Positions 42,612 to 51,826 of a stretch of 64,000 bases of DNA are shown here, piece by piece. The notes beneath the pieces were generated by a model. It searched no databases. It saw nothing but the letters and a program-made list of their open reading frames with translations, and was not told the origin of the DNA. Position numbers and translations under genes: made by a program. The stretch covers positions 9,424,001 to 9,488,000 of the forward strand of contig NZ_CP041244.1 in NCBI RefSeq assembly GCF_006547145.1, written 5' to 3'. Positions within the stretch are counted from its first letter, which is position 1. Every line of letters begins with the position of its first letter. The stretch is from Actinomadura sp. WMMA1423. Lineage in GTDB: Bacteria > Actinomycetota > Actinomycetes > Streptosporangiales > Streptosporangiaceae.

Positions 42612-44540
42612 CTACCGGAGCGACTCGCGGCCGCCCCGCGCGAGGGGCAGCAGCACCTTGCTGACTCCCGGCCGCACGGCGACCTCGGTCCCCGCCGGGT
42701 AGCGGAGCGTGTAGTCGTAGTCGGTCGACAGCAGGACCACTCCGAGCCGGTGGCCGGCCTTCACCGTGTAGTCGGTCGGCTCGAGGTCCCAGCGGAAGGT
42801 GTAGGTCCTTCCCGCCTCGATCGGCTCGGTCCGGGCGAAGTCGTGACGGTTGCGCGCGTCGAGCCACCCCCGCGTGATGATCTTGTAGGGAGCGGTCTCG
42901 GTCTGCAGCACCTGCCGCGTCGTGCAGCCGGAGTCGCCCGGCACGCTCTCGCCGAAGCAGACCTGCTCGCCCGTGGTGACCCGCGCGCCCGTGGGACGGG
43001 TGTCGGTGCCGTAGTCGACCAGCAGCGCCGTCAGGTACGGCGACCGGCCGTCGAGCGAGGCCCGCAGCGACACCGACGGGACGCCGTCCACCCGGACGGG
43101 CGCCGCCAGCGGCCCGGTGAGGTAGGCGAGCCGGTTCGGGTCGGCCCGGTCCTCGTTCACGAGGAGCTGCTCGGCGGTGCGGGTCTTGCCCGCGTCCGTG
43201 AACGACTGGGCGGCGCCGGGGCGCGGCCGGGGGCCGAGGTCGCCCGGCTGCCCGGACGGGCCGGCGTTGAGGGCGAGCGGCACGGTCCGGGTGCCGGGGA
43301 CGGGCCAGTCCTTCGCCGTCTCCCACGTCCCGTCCGCGTGCTGGACGTCGACCTTCGGCTCGCGCTCGATCCCGTTGCGGACGCCGTACAGGTAGCGGTC
43401 GAACCAGTGCAGCGTCTGGCGCAGCCACTCCTCGACCCGCCACCGGAAGGGCGTGGAGTGGTTGCCCTGGTGCAGCCACAGCTTGCGCGGCACGCCCGCC
43501 TCCTTCAGGGCGTTCCACCACTGCACGGAGTTCTTGATCTTGACGTTCCAGTCGTTGAGCCCGTGCACCACCATGACGGCGGCGCGCACCCTGCGCGCCT
43601 GCCCGACGTAGTCGCGCTCGGCCCACACCTTGGAGTAGTCGCCGGTTTCGCGGTCCTGCGCCGCCTCGATGTCGTCGATGACCTTCGCGCAGACCTCGGG
43701 GTTCTGGCGGGTCAGCACGGCCTTGGCCAGGACGTCCAGGTCCTCGCCCTGGAAGCCGCCTGGCGCGACCACGCCGCCGCCCGCGCGGTAGTAGTCGTAC
43801 CAGCTGGAGATGCCCGCGATCGGGACGATCGCCTTCAGGCCCTCGACCCCGGTGGCGGCGGCCATGTTCGGCAGCGTCCCGTTGTAGGACTGGCCGATCA
43901 TGCCGACGTTCCCGGTGGACCAGGTCGCCCGCACCGGCGTGCCGTCCGGCGCCCAGCCCCGGGCGCGCCCGTTCAGCCAGTCCACGGCGGCCTTGGCGCC
44001 CGCCTGCTCGCTGCGGTCCCCGGAGGTCGGGCAGCCCGTCGAGCCGCCCGTCCCGATGCTGTCGAGGTCGGCGACGGCGTAGCCGCGCGGCAGGAAGTAG
44101 TTGTCGTAGTAGCCGGGGAAGACCTCGGCGAGGTCGCGCCGGGTCGTGGTCAGCGAGCGGGCCCTGGCGTCGCCGATGTCGACCGGATGGTTCGGGACGT
44201 CCTTGATCCCCGCCCAGTAGGGGCTCGGCTCGAGGATCGTCGGGACCTTGAGGCCCGCGCCGTCGGTCTCCTTGGGCCGCATGACGCGCAGCTGCACGCG
44301 GTCCCGCACGCCGTCGCGGTCGCTGTCGGCCGTCGTCTCGATGTTCACGGTCTGGGTGACGGCGTCGGCGCGGGAGAAGACGGGCTGCGTCTCCCCGTCC
44401 TTCACCGTGACCTGGTGGGCGCCGGTGGGGCGGGGCTCGGGCTTCGTGGGCCCGGCCGCCGCGGCGGGCAGCGCGGTGGCCGCGGCGAGCGCGGCGGTGA
44501 GGGTGATCACGCCGGCGCCGCCGGTGAGGCGTCGTCTCAT
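42612..44540 (-). CDS. secreted Xaa-Pro dipeptidyl-peptidase-like hydrolase (CocE/NonD, S15 family)
   Basis: 642 aa; AGGAG lies 6 bases before the ATG. Signal peptide: MRRRLTGG then a hydrophobic stretch to LPAAAAG near 29. The alpha/beta-hydrolase domain has the nucleophile Ser in MIGQSYNGTLPN near 217, a GGFQGEDLD insertion region, AVMVVHGLNDWNVK (Asp of the triad near 330) and HQGNHSTP (His). The C-terminal jelly-roll domain (about 400-640) is typical of CocE/X-Pro dipeptidyl-peptidases and ends with ARGGRESLR. Probably an exported peptidase or ester hydrolase for nutrient use. Confidence 0.9.
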   Translation of the reverse strand: MRRRLTGGAGVITLTAALAAATALPAAAAGPTKPEPRPTGAHQVTVKDGETQPVFSRADAVTQTVNIETTADSDRDGVRDRVQLRVMRPKETDGAGLKVPTILEPSPYWAGIKDVPNHPVDIGDARARSLTTTRRDLAEVFPGYYDNYFLPRGYAVADLDSIGTGGSTGCPTSGDRSEQAGAKAAVDWLNGRARGWAPDGTPVRATWSTGNVGMIGQSYNGTLPNMAAATGVEGLKAIVPIAGISSWYDYYRAGGGVVAPGGFQGEDLDVLAKAVLTRQNPEVCAKVIDDIEAAQDRETGDYSKVWAERDYVGQARRVRAAVMVVHGLNDWNVKIKNSVQWWNALKEAGVPRKLWLHQGNHSTPFRWRVEEWLRQTLHWFDRYLYGVRNGIEREPKVDVQHADGTWETAKDWPVPGTRTVPLALNAGPSGQPGDLGPRPRPGAAQSFTDAGKTRTAEQLLVNEDRADPNRLAYLTGPLAAPVRVDGVPSVSLRASLDGRSPYLTALLVDYGTDTRPTGARVTTGEQVCFGESVPGDSGCTTRQVLQTETAPYKIITRGWLDARNRHDFARTEPIEAGRTYTFRWDLEPTDYTVKAGHRLGVVLLSTDYDYTLRYPAGTEVAVRPGVSKVLLPLARGGRESLR

Positions 44541-44728
44541 AGGGGCTCCTGAGGGGTGTGAGCCTGGAAGTGGAGATCACGCTTACACCCCGGGACCGGC
44601 TTGTCCAGAGGCGGGTTACGCCGTGAGCGGAGCCGGGAAGACGGGCGGCCGCGGCCGCGTTGTGTCCGCCGGAACTGACATGCTTACTTGATTACGTACT
44701 GGTCACGTCGAGGCTCCGGGAGGCGCTC

Positions 44729-46711
44729 GTGGGAATGCCGGGAATGCCGGGCAACGGCTGGCAGGTGATGGCCTCGTTCCGCAAGGACAGCTCCGTCACC
44801 CACCAGAAGCTGGCGCCCGGCACCGTGGGGCGGATCGCGGGCTACGCCCGCCCCTACGTCCGCGAGCTGTCGCTGTTCCTGGCGCTGAACGCGCTGGCCG
44901 CGCTGATCGTCGTCGCCAACCCGCTGCTGCTCAAGGGGATCATCGACCGCGGCATCGTGCCGGGCCGGTCGGGCGTCGTCCTCTGGTTCGCCGGCGCCGT
45001 GGCGGGGCTGGCCCTGGTGGAGGCCGTGCTCGGGCTCATGCAGCGCTGGTACTCGGCGCGCATCGGCGAGGGGCTCATCTACGATCTGCGCAGCCAGGTG
45101 TTCGCGCACGTCCAGCGGCAGCCCGTGGCGTTCTTCATGCGGACGCAGACGGGCTCGCTCGTCAGCCGCCTCAACAACGACGTCATCGGCGCGCAGCGTG
45201 CGCTCACCACCACCCTGTCGTCGGTGGTGTCCAACGTGATCAGCCTGGTCCTGGTGCTGGTGACGATGCTCATCCTGTCCTGGCAGGTCACGGTGATCGC
45301 GCTGCTGCTGCTCCCGATCTTCATCCTGCCGGCCAAGTGGGTCGGCAAGCGGCTGCAGCGGGTCAGCCGCGAGCAGATGGTGCTGGACGCCGAGATGGGC
45401 TCGCTGATGACCGAGCGGTTCAACGTCGCCGGGGCCATGCTCGCCAAGCTCTACGGGCGCCCCGAAGAAGAGGAGGAGAACTTCTCCGGCCGCGCCGCCC
45501 GCGTCCGCGACATCGGGGTCGTCGCCGCCATGTACGGGCGGGTGTTCTTCACCGCGCTGACGCTGGTCGCCGCGCTCGCCACCGCCATGGTCTACGGCGT
45601 CGGCGGCTACCTCGTGGTGGACGGCACCTTCGAGCTCGGCACGCTCGTCGCGCTCGCCGCCCTGCTGACGCGGATGTACGGGCCGCTGACCGCGCTGTCC
45701 AACGTGCACGTGGACGTCATGACCGCCCTCGTCAGCTTCGACCGGGTCTTCGAGGTGCTCGACCTGAAGCCGCTGGTCCGCGACCGCGAGGACGCCCGGG
45801 AGCTGGCCGAGGCCCGCGCCCCGTCCGGCCACGGCTCGGGCCCGGTGCTCTCGAAGGCCCCGTCGGTCCGGTTCGACCACGTCCGCTTCGCCTACCCGTC
45901 GGCCGACGAGGTCTCGCTCGCCTCGCTGGAGTCGATCGCGCGCACCGACACCGCGCCCGGCAGGGAGGTGCTGCACGACGTCGACTTCACCGCGGCGCCG
46001 GGGCAGCTGGTGGCGCTCGTCGGGCCCTCCGGCGCGGGCAAGTCGACCATCACGCACCTGGTGTCGCGGCTGTACGACGTGTCGGACGGCGCCGTCCGGA
46101 TCGGCGGCGTCGACGTCCGCGACGTGACGCTGGAGTCGCTGCGCGCCGAGATCGGCGTCGTCAGCCAGGACGCGCACCTGTTCCACGACTCGATCCGCGA
46201 GAACATGCGCTACGCCCGCCCGGACGCCTCCGACGAGGAGATCCTCGCCGCGCTGGAGGCGGCGCACATCGGCGGCCTCGTCGCCGCGATGCCCGAGGGG
46301 CTGGACACCGTCGTCGGCGACCGCGGCTACCGGTTGTCGGGCGGGGAGAAGCAGCGCCTCGCCATCGCCCGGCTGCTGCTCAAGGCCCCCTCGGTGGTCG
46401 TGCTGGACGAGGCCACCGCCCACCTGGACTCCGAGTCCGAGGCGGCCGTCCAGCGGGCCCTGCGCACCGCCCTGGCCGGCCGGACCTCCCTGGTGATCGC
46501 GCACCGCCTGTCCACGATCCGGGAGGCCGACCAGATCCTGGTGATCGACGGCGGCCGGGTCGCCGAGCGCGGCCGGCACGAGGAGCTGCTGCTGGAGGGC
46601 GGCCTCTACGCCGAGCTCTACCGCACGCAGTTCTCGCAGCAGCGCGAGAGCGGTCCCGAGGGGGAGCTCCGGGCCGAGCCGCTCGGGGCCGGGCCGCTCG
46701 GGGCCGAGTAG
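44729..46711 (+). CDS. ABC exporter (fused membrane and ATPase domains)
   Basis: 660 aa from GTG 44729, preceded by GGGAGGCGC; the open frame begins 69 bases earlier but lacks a ribosome site. Type IV exporter half-transporter: six-helix membrane domain about residues 35-320, then the ATPase with Walker A GPSGAGKST, Q-loop GVVSQDAHLFHDSIRENM, signature LSGGEKQRLAIA, Walker B VVLDEATAHLD and switch His in VIAHRLSTI. A 45-residue insertion (VRDREDARELAEARAPSGHG...) joins the domains. The gene ends in a short PLGAGPLGAE repeat encoded by a 15-base direct repeat. Functions as a homodimer for lipid or drug export (family); substrate unknown. Confidence 0.92.
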   Translation: MGMPGMPGNGWQVMASFRKDSSVTHQKLAPGTVGRIAGYARPYVRELSLFLALNALAALIVVANPLLLKGIIDRGIVPGRSGVVLWFAGAVAGLALVEAVLGLMQRWYSARIGEGLIYDLRSQVFAHVQRQPVAFFMRTQTGSLVSRLNNDVIGAQRALTTTLSSVVSNVISLVLVLVTMLILSWQVTVIALLLLPIFILPAKWVGKRLQRVSREQMVLDAEMGSLMTERFNVAGAMLAKLYGRPEEEEENFSGRAARVRDIGVVAAMYGRVFFTALTLVAALATAMVYGVGGYLVVDGTFELGTLVALAALLTRMYGPLTALSNVHVDVMTALVSFDRVFEVLDLKPLVRDREDARELAEARAPSGHGSGPVLSKAPSVRFDHVRFAYPSADEVSLASLESIARTDTAPGREVLHDVDFTAAPGQLVALVGPSGAGKSTITHLVSRLYDVSDGAVRIGGVDVRDVTLESLRAEIGVVSQDAHLFHDSIRENMRYARPDASDEEILAALEAAHIGGLVAAMPEGLDTVVGDRGYRLSGGEKQRLAIARLLLKAPSVVVLDEATAHLDSESEAAVQRALRTALAGRTSLVIAHRLSTIREADQILVIDGGRVAERGRHEELLLEGGLYAELYRTQFSQQRESGPEGELRAEPLGAGPLGAE

Positions 46712-46718
46712 GGGCCGC

Positions 46719-47684
46719 TCAGGCGTCCGAGCCGACCGGGTAGCCGAGCCGCCGCAGCTCGGTGCCCGCGACCTTCTCGACCTGGGCGGCCTGCCGCGGC
46801 GTGAGGCGCTCGCGCCACACGCCGACCTCCGGTTCCGCGGCGTCCCGCGCCCCGGCGCGCACCAGGCCCGACAGCGCCGACTTCGACAGCGGCGCGTCCA
46901 GGTACTCCGACAGCTCGGCGCCGACGCGCCGCGGCCGGGCGATGAGCTCCTCGAAGCGGACCGTGGCCAGTTGCTCCTCCGGCACCTGGAGGCGGAGCTT
47001 CGCGCTGAGCCGCACCGACCCCCGCCAGCGCAGGGCGCACTTGACGGCTGCGGCGGCGCGCGGCCACCGGCTCCGGTCCGTGTGGTCCTCCACGCCGAAG
47101 AACGGGTTGGGGAAGACCGTGTCGAGGTTGGCCAGCCCCGGCTTGAACCAGGCCAGGCAGCGCTCGTCGGCCAGCATGTCGGCGACCACGTCCCGGCCGT
47201 CCCGGATCACCTGGACGAGCTGGGCGTCGGGGAAGGCGTCCAGCAGCACGTCGGCGCTGTAGATCAGGTCGGGGGAGGCGTCGGCGAACCGGGCGAGCCC
47301 CTGGGCGCGCACGCACGGGCCGGGCAGCTCGGAGGCGGGCGCGGGCCCCTCCGGCCGGCCGGGCGGGCGCGGCGGGAGCCCGCCCATCTCCCGGCACTCG
47401 TCCGGGCACTCCTCGCAGGCCCGCGCCGACACCAGCCATGCCTGCGCGTAGGCGTCGCGCAGCACGCGGGCGGCGCCCTCCCCGCGCTCGGCGATCGAGG
47501 GCTGCCGGGCGAAGGCGTAGGTGACGCGCAGGACGTCCGGCCGGCCGGTGGTCAGGTGGAACCCGGGGGAGCGCTTGACCGCGCGCGCCAGAAGCTCCGC
47601 ACCCGAGTGCGGAGCGCCCAGGATGAACACCGGGCGGCGGACCTTGGTGCCGTTGATCACCAGGATGTGCGGCGTCGACCTCAT
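46719..47684 (-). CDS. sulfotransferase-family protein
   Basis: 321 aa. The PAPS 5'-phosphosulfate loop is RPVFILGAPHSGAELLARAV at 17-36 and the 3'-phosphate motif is QVIRDGRDVVADMLADE near 170. The middle carries an unusual Cys-rich insertion, RACEECPDECREM near 88-100, which may bind metal. Such proteins transfer sulfate from PAPS to hydroxyl or amino groups. Acceptor unknown. Convergent with the ABC exporter (7 bases apart) and divergent from the sirtuin. Confidence 0.85.
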   Translation of the reverse strand: MRSTPHILVINGTKVRRPVFILGAPHSGAELLARAVKRSPGFHLTTGRPDVLRVTYAFARQPSIAERGEGAARVLRDAYAQAWLVSARACEECPDECREMGGLPPRPPGRPEGPAPASELPGPCVRAQGLARFADASPDLIYSADVLLDAFPDAQLVQVIRDGRDVVADMLADERCLAWFKPGLANLDTVFPNPFFGVEDHTDRSRWPRAAAAVKCALRWRGSVRLSAKLRLQVPEEQLATVRFEELIARPRRVGAELSEYLDAPLSKSALSGLVRAGARDAAEPEVGVWRERLTPRQAAQVEKVAGTELRRLGYPVGSDA

Positions 47685-47828
47685 ACCGGGGCAAGTTTGT
47701 CACCTTTTGAGGGTCGGTCGGTCCCTGACCCTCCGTGCGACCGGGCCGATACCCATCCGTTAACAGCCGCGGACCGCGCTTCGGCCGGGGACGGGCCGCC
47801 GCCGGGACGCGCGGCGCCGCCCTGGACC

Positions 47829-47834
47829 TACCAT
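47829..47834 (+). promoter_or_regulatory. -10 box for leaderless sirtuin mRNA
   Basis: TACCAT lies 6 bases before the GTG at 47841. No ribosome binding site is present. Confidence 0.45.
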
Positions 47835-47840
47835 GGGCGG

Positions 47841-48608
47841 GTGGAAGCTCCCCTGACGCTCGCCGGCCTCCTGCCGGAGGCCGAGGCGATCACGGTGCTC
47901 ACCGGCGCCGGCATCTCCACCGACAGCGGGATCCCCGACTTCCGCGGCCCGAACGGCGTCTGGACGCGCGACCCCTCGGCGGAGGCGATGTCCACGATCG
48001 GCTCCTACCTCGCCGACCCCGGGGTGCGGCGCCGCGCCTGGCGGGCCCGGCGCGACGACCCCGTCTGGAAGGCCGAGCCCAACGCCGCGCACGCCGCCCT
48101 GGTCGAGCTGGAGCGGGCCGGGCGGCTCCGCGCCCTGATCACGCAGAACGTCGACGGCCTGCACCAGCGGGCCGGTTCGTCCGACGGCGCGGTCATCGAG
48201 ATCCACGGGACCATGCGCGAGGCGGTCTGCCTGGCCTGCGGGCTGCGGACCCCGATGCCGGAGATCATCGCCCGCGTCGACGCCGGGGAGGACGACCCGC
48301 CCTGCGCCGAGTGCGGCGGCATCCAGAAGGCCGCGACGATCTCCTTCGGCCAGGCCCTCGACCAGGACGTCCTGGACGCGGCGGTCGCCGCCGCGCGCGC
48401 CTGCGACCTGTTCCTGGCGGTGGGCACCTCGCTCACCGTCCAGCCCGCCGCCGGGCTGTGCCTGGAGGCGGTCGACCACGGCGCCCGCCTGGTGATCATC
48501 AACGCCGAGCAGACGCCGTACGATGGGCTGGCCGACGCGGTGCTGCGCCGGCCGATCGGCGAGACGCTGCCGCGCCTCGCCGGCCTCGCGCTCGGCACGG
48601 GTCGATGA
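47841..48608 (+). CDS. NAD-dependent protein deacylase (sirtuin, Sir2)
   Basis: 255 aa, GTG start immediately after a -10 box. Removes acetyl or acyl groups from lysines using NAD. All hallmarks are present: GAGISTDSGIPDFRG near 22, ITQNVDGLHQRAG near 105, the catalytic His in EIHGTM near 130, four zinc Cys (CLACG and CAECG), GTSLTVQPAAG near 197 and IINAEQTPYD near 220. It resembles the actinobacterial Sir2 class. Target proteins unknown. Confidence 0.94.
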   Translation: MEAPLTLAGLLPEAEAITVLTGAGISTDSGIPDFRGPNGVWTRDPSAEAMSTIGSYLADPGVRRRAWRARRDDPVWKAEPNAAHAALVELERAGRLRALITQNVDGLHQRAGSSDGAVIEIHGTMREAVCLACGLRTPMPEIIARVDAGEDDPPCAECGGIQKAATISFGQALDQDVLDAAVAAARACDLFLAVGTSLTVQPAAGLCLEAVDHGARLVIINAEQTPYDGLADAVLRRPIGETLPRLAGLALGTGR

Positions 48609-48696
48609 TCTGTTGGCGGGTCGTGACCGGTCGCCCCTTCCACTGGCGACCGGATCCTGACAAGCTCTATCCGTCGCGGTGCGAGGAGGGATCGGG

Positions 48697-49812
48697 TTGA
48701 ACAGCGGGGGCGCCCGCGCGGTGGTGGCCGGCGGGCCGCCTGACGCGCCCGCCGTCGGCACGCCCGGCGGGCGCGAGCCTGCGCGCGAGGCCCGCGGGTA
48801 CCGGCGCCTGGCGCCCGGAGACCGCGTCGCGGTGGTGGCGCCCAGCGGCCCCGCCGAGCCCGCGCGGCTGGAGGCCGGCTGCGCCGTCCTGCGCGACCTC
48901 GGCCTTGACGTCGTGGTCGGCAAGCACGCCCTCGACCGGGTCAACCTCGGCCCCGCGGGACCGGTGCGCGGCGACTGGCACCGGCTGGCCGGAGCCGACG
49001 CCGACCGAGCCGCCGACCTCCAGGCCGCCTGGTGCGACCCGCGGGTCCGCGCGGTGGTCTGCGCGCGGGGCGGCTACGGGGCCACCCGCGTCCTCGACCA
49101 CCTCGACTGGGACGCCCTGCGCGCCGCGACCGAGGCGTCCCTCGCCTCCGGCGGGCCGAAGATCCTGCACGGCTCCAGCGACGTCACCGCGCTGCACTGC
49201 GCCTTTGGAACGCGCCTGCGCGTCACCACCTCCTTCGGCCCCATGCCCGCCGGGGTGATCGCCGACCTCGACCCGGCGGCCCCGGACGACTCGCTGGAGA
49301 GCCTGCGCGCGGCCCTGTTCGGCGGGGCGGTCACCCTGCCCGGCACGCACACGCTGCGGCCCGGACGCGCGGAGGGCCCGCTGACCGGCGGCACCCTCTC
49401 GCTCCTGACCGCGCTGCTCGGCACCCCGTACGCGCCGCCGCCCGCCGCGGGCCGCGTCGTCTTCCTGGAGGACGTCACCGAGGCGCCCTACCGGGTCGAC
49501 CGGATGCTCGTCCAGCTGCTCCAGTCGGGCTGGTTCGACGGCGCCGCCGGGGTGGCGCTCGGCACCTGGAAGGACTGCGGCGATCCCGCCGAGCTCGACG
49601 CCGTGTTCACCGCTCGGCTCGGCCCGCTCGGCGTCCCCGTCCTCGCCGGCCTGCCCGCCGGGCACGGGCCGCGCCAGCACACCCTCGAACTCGGCGCCCC
49701 CGCCGTGCTGCACGCCCCGGCCCCGCCGGGCCACGACCCCGCAGATCCGCACCCCGCCGTGCCGGAAACCGGCGCGCTCACCCTCGAAGCGCCCCCGGGA
49801 GGTGCGCGATGA
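48697..49812 (+). CDS. ldcA: LD-carboxypeptidase (S66 family)
   Basis: 371 aa from TTG 48697, chosen because GAGGAGGG precedes it by 6 bases; a GTG at 48679 in the same frame is less well placed. Serine peptidase cleaving the L,D bond of murein tetrapeptides in peptidoglycan recycling. Seen: RVAVVAPSGP near 44, ARGGYGATRVLDHLDWD near 125, the nucleophile Ser in HGSSDVTALH near 158, VFLEDVTEAPYRVDRML near 262 (Glu) and GLPAGHGPRQHTLELG near 325 (His). No signal peptide, so cytoplasmic. Operon with the next two genes (ATGA overlap). Confidence 0.9.
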   Translation: MNSGGARAVVAGGPPDAPAVGTPGGREPAREARGYRRLAPGDRVAVVAPSGPAEPARLEAGCAVLRDLGLDVVVGKHALDRVNLGPAGPVRGDWHRLAGADADRAADLQAAWCDPRVRAVVCARGGYGATRVLDHLDWDALRAATEASLASGGPKILHGSSDVTALHCAFGTRLRVTTSFGPMPAGVIADLDPAAPDDSLESLRAALFGGAVTLPGTHTLRPGRAEGPLTGGTLSLLTALLGTPYAPPPAAGRVVFLEDVTEAPYRVDRMLVQLLQSGWFDGAAGVALGTWKDCGDPAELDAVFTARLGPLGVPVLAGLPAGHGPRQHTLELGAPAVLHAPAPPGHDPADPHPAVPETGALTLEAPPGGAR

Positions 49813-50699
49813 GCGGCCGCCATGCCCGTCCCGACCCATGGGACGACGGGACCCTCGACTCCTTGCTCGTCCTCGTGGCCGAGAGCCTCGGCTACCGATG
49901 CAGCCGCGTGCCCGGCGAGGTCATGCTGCTGGAGGGAGCGAACAGGCTGCACGTCAGCCTGCGCGACCTGCGGCAGCTCGCCCGGCTCGTGCCGCGCGAC
50001 GACTGGCCCGCGCTGGTCTCCGACCACGTCACCACGATCGTCACCGCGATCGAGGAGCCGCTGGACCTCAGCGACTTCGACCTCGCCCAGCACCTGCTGC
50101 GCACCCGCATCTACCCGGCGGAGGCCGACAACGGGGTGCTGGCGGCACGGCCGTTCGCGCCCGGCCTGATCGAGGTGGTGGTGGTCGACACGCCGACCAC
50201 CGTCCGCACGGTCACCACCGAGGAGATGGGCGGCTGGCCGGTGTCGGGCGACGCGCTGTTCATGCTCGGGCGCGCCAACGTCCGCGCCGACGGCCCGCTC
50301 CAGCTGGACGAGCAGGACCTCGGCGGCGTCCGCGTCTCCGTCCTGCACGGGTGGACGTTCTACGCCGTCACGCACCTGGCGTGGCTGGAGGAGTACCTGC
50401 CGATCGGCCCGTACGGCGCGCTCGTCATCGCGCCCAACCGCAGCCTCATCGTCGCCCACCCGCTCCGGATCGCCGAGGGCCACCCGAGGGCGCGCTACCG
50501 CGAGGCCGTGGCCGCGGCGACCGAGCTGCAGGCGCAGGCGCACCGCGCCTACGAGGAGGGCCCCGGATCGCTCAGCCCGTACCTGTACTGGTGGCGCGCC
50601 GGCGAGCTGACCTGCCTGGAGACCCGCTACGAGGGCGACACGCTCGTCCTGCCGGAGGAGTTCGCCTCCGTGATCGCGACGCTGGCGGCCGAGCGCTGA
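49809..50699 (+). CDS. conserved protein of unknown function (DUF1444-like)
   Basis: 296 aa; ATG overlaps the ldcA stop, stop overlaps the glycerate kinase start (TGATG). Not assigned with certainty. It has an N-terminal alpha/beta region (LDSLLVLVAESLGYRCSRVP), a middle PGLIEVVVVDTPTTVRTVTTEE and a C-terminal GALVIAPNRSLIVAHPLRIA followed by helices with YRYWW-like SPYLYWWRAGELTCLETRYEG (parts: SPYLYWWRAGEL). The pattern recalls DUF1444/YtpQ proteins. No membrane segment or enzyme motif is evident. Context suggests a link with cell-wall or glycerate metabolism only by position. Confidence 0.7.
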   Translation: MSGRHARPDPWDDGTLDSLLVLVAESLGYRCSRVPGEVMLLEGANRLHVSLRDLRQLARLVPRDDWPALVSDHVTTIVTAIEEPLDLSDFDLAQHLLRTRIYPAEADNGVLAARPFAPGLIEVVVVDTPTTVRTVTTEEMGGWPVSGDALFMLGRANVRADGPLQLDEQDLGGVRVSVLHGWTFYAVTHLAWLEEYLPIGPYGALVIAPNRSLIVAHPLRIAEGHPRARYREAVAAATELQAQAHRAYEEGPGSLSPYLYWWRAGELTCLETRYEGDTLVLPEEFASVIATLAAER

Positions 50700-51826
50700 T
50701 GCGGGTCGTCGTCGCGCCCGACTCGTTCAAGGGCAGCCTCTCGGCGGCGGAGGTCTGCGCCGCCGTGGCGGCCGGCGTCCGGCGCGCCGCGCCGGACGCG
50801 CGGGTGGCCGCGGTGCCGATGGCCGACGGCGGCGAGGGAACCCTCGACTGCTTCCTCGGCGCCCGCGGCGGCGACGCGGTCGAGGTCGCCGCGACCGACC
50901 CGGTGGGGCGCCCGGTCAAGGCGCGCTACGCGCTGTCGGGCGACGGGCGCTCGGCGGTGGTGGAGCTGGCCGCGGCCTCCGGGCTGCCGCTGGTCGAGGA
51001 CGTCCCGCCCGACCCGGTGAACGCCGGCACCGCCGGCACCGGTGAGCTGATCGCCGACGCGGTGCGGCGCGGCGCCCGCGACGTCCTGGTCTGCATCGGC
51101 GGCAGCGCCAGCACCGACGGCGGCGCCGGGCTGCTGCGCGCCCTCGGCGTCCGCTTCCTGGACGCCGAGGGCGAGGAGCTGCCGCCGGGCGGCGGCGCTC
51201 TCGCCCGGCTGGCGTCGATCGACGACTCCGGCGTGTCGGAGGAGGTCCGCGCGACCCGGTTCCGGGTGGCCTGCGACGTGACCAACCCGCTCGTCGGGCC
51301 GGACGGCGCCGCCGCCGTGTTCGGCCCGCAGAAGGGCGCCTCGCCCGCCGAGGTCGCGGAGCTCGACGCCGCGCTCACCGTGTTCGCCGACGCCGTCGCC
51401 GCGCGCGGCGGCCCCCGCGTCCACGACCTGCCGGGAGCGGGCGCGGCCGGCGGCACCTGCGGCGGCCTCGTCGGGCTGCTCGGCGCCGAGCCGTCGGGCG
51501 GCGCCGCGCTCGTCGCCGAGGCCGTCGGGCTGCCCGCCGCGCTGGAGGACGCCGACCTGGTCGTCACGGGGGAGGGCCGCGTGGACGGGCAGAGCGCCGG
51601 CGGCAAGGTGGTGTCCGCGGTGGCGGCTCTCGCCCGCGGCCGCGGCGTCCCGTGCGTCGCCCTGGCCGGCGGCGTCGCCGGGCCGCTGGACGAGCTGCAC
51701 GCGCTCGGCCTGACCGCGGCGTTCAGCCTCGCCGACGGGCCCCGCACCCTGGAGGAGCTGAAGGCGGGCGCCGCGCCCCTGCTGGAGGCGGTCGCCGAGC
51801 AGGCGGTGCGCCTCTTCCGCCGCTAG
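50699..51826 (+). CDS. glycerate kinase (type I)
   Basis: 375 aa. Phosphorylates D-glycerate to 2- or 3-phosphoglycerate. Seen: VVAPDSFKGSLSAAEVC at the N-terminus, MADGGEGTLDCF near 42, CIGGSASTDGGAGLLRALG near 128, CDVTNPLVGPDGAAAVFGPQKG near 190, and LVVTGEGRVDGQSAGGKV near 288. These match GlxK/GarK type enzymes. End overlaps the convergent yczE-like gene by 4 bases. Confidence 0.93.
   Translation: MRVVVAPDSFKGSLSAAEVCAAVAAGVRRAAPDARVAAVPMADGGEGTLDCFLGARGGDAVEVAATDPVGRPVKARYALSGDGRSAVVELAAASGLPLVEDVPPDPVNAGTAGTGELIADAVRRGARDVLVCIGGSASTDGGAGLLRALGVRFLDAEGEELPPGGGALARLASIDDSGVSEEVRATRFRVACDVTNPLVGPDGAAAVFGPQKGASPAEVAELDAALTVFADAVAARGGPRVHDLPGAGAAGGTCGGLVGLLGAEPSGGAALVAEAVGLPAALEDADLVVTGEGRVDGQSAGGKVVSAVAALARGRGVPCVALAGGVAGPLDELHALGLTAAFSLADGPRTLEELKAGAAPLLEAVAEQAVRLFRR

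Noticed and set aside
46669..46711. GC-rich direct repeats at the end of the ABC exporter gene as a regulatory element
   Set aside because: They are in frame and encode the PLGAGPLGAE tail, so no separate element is claimed.
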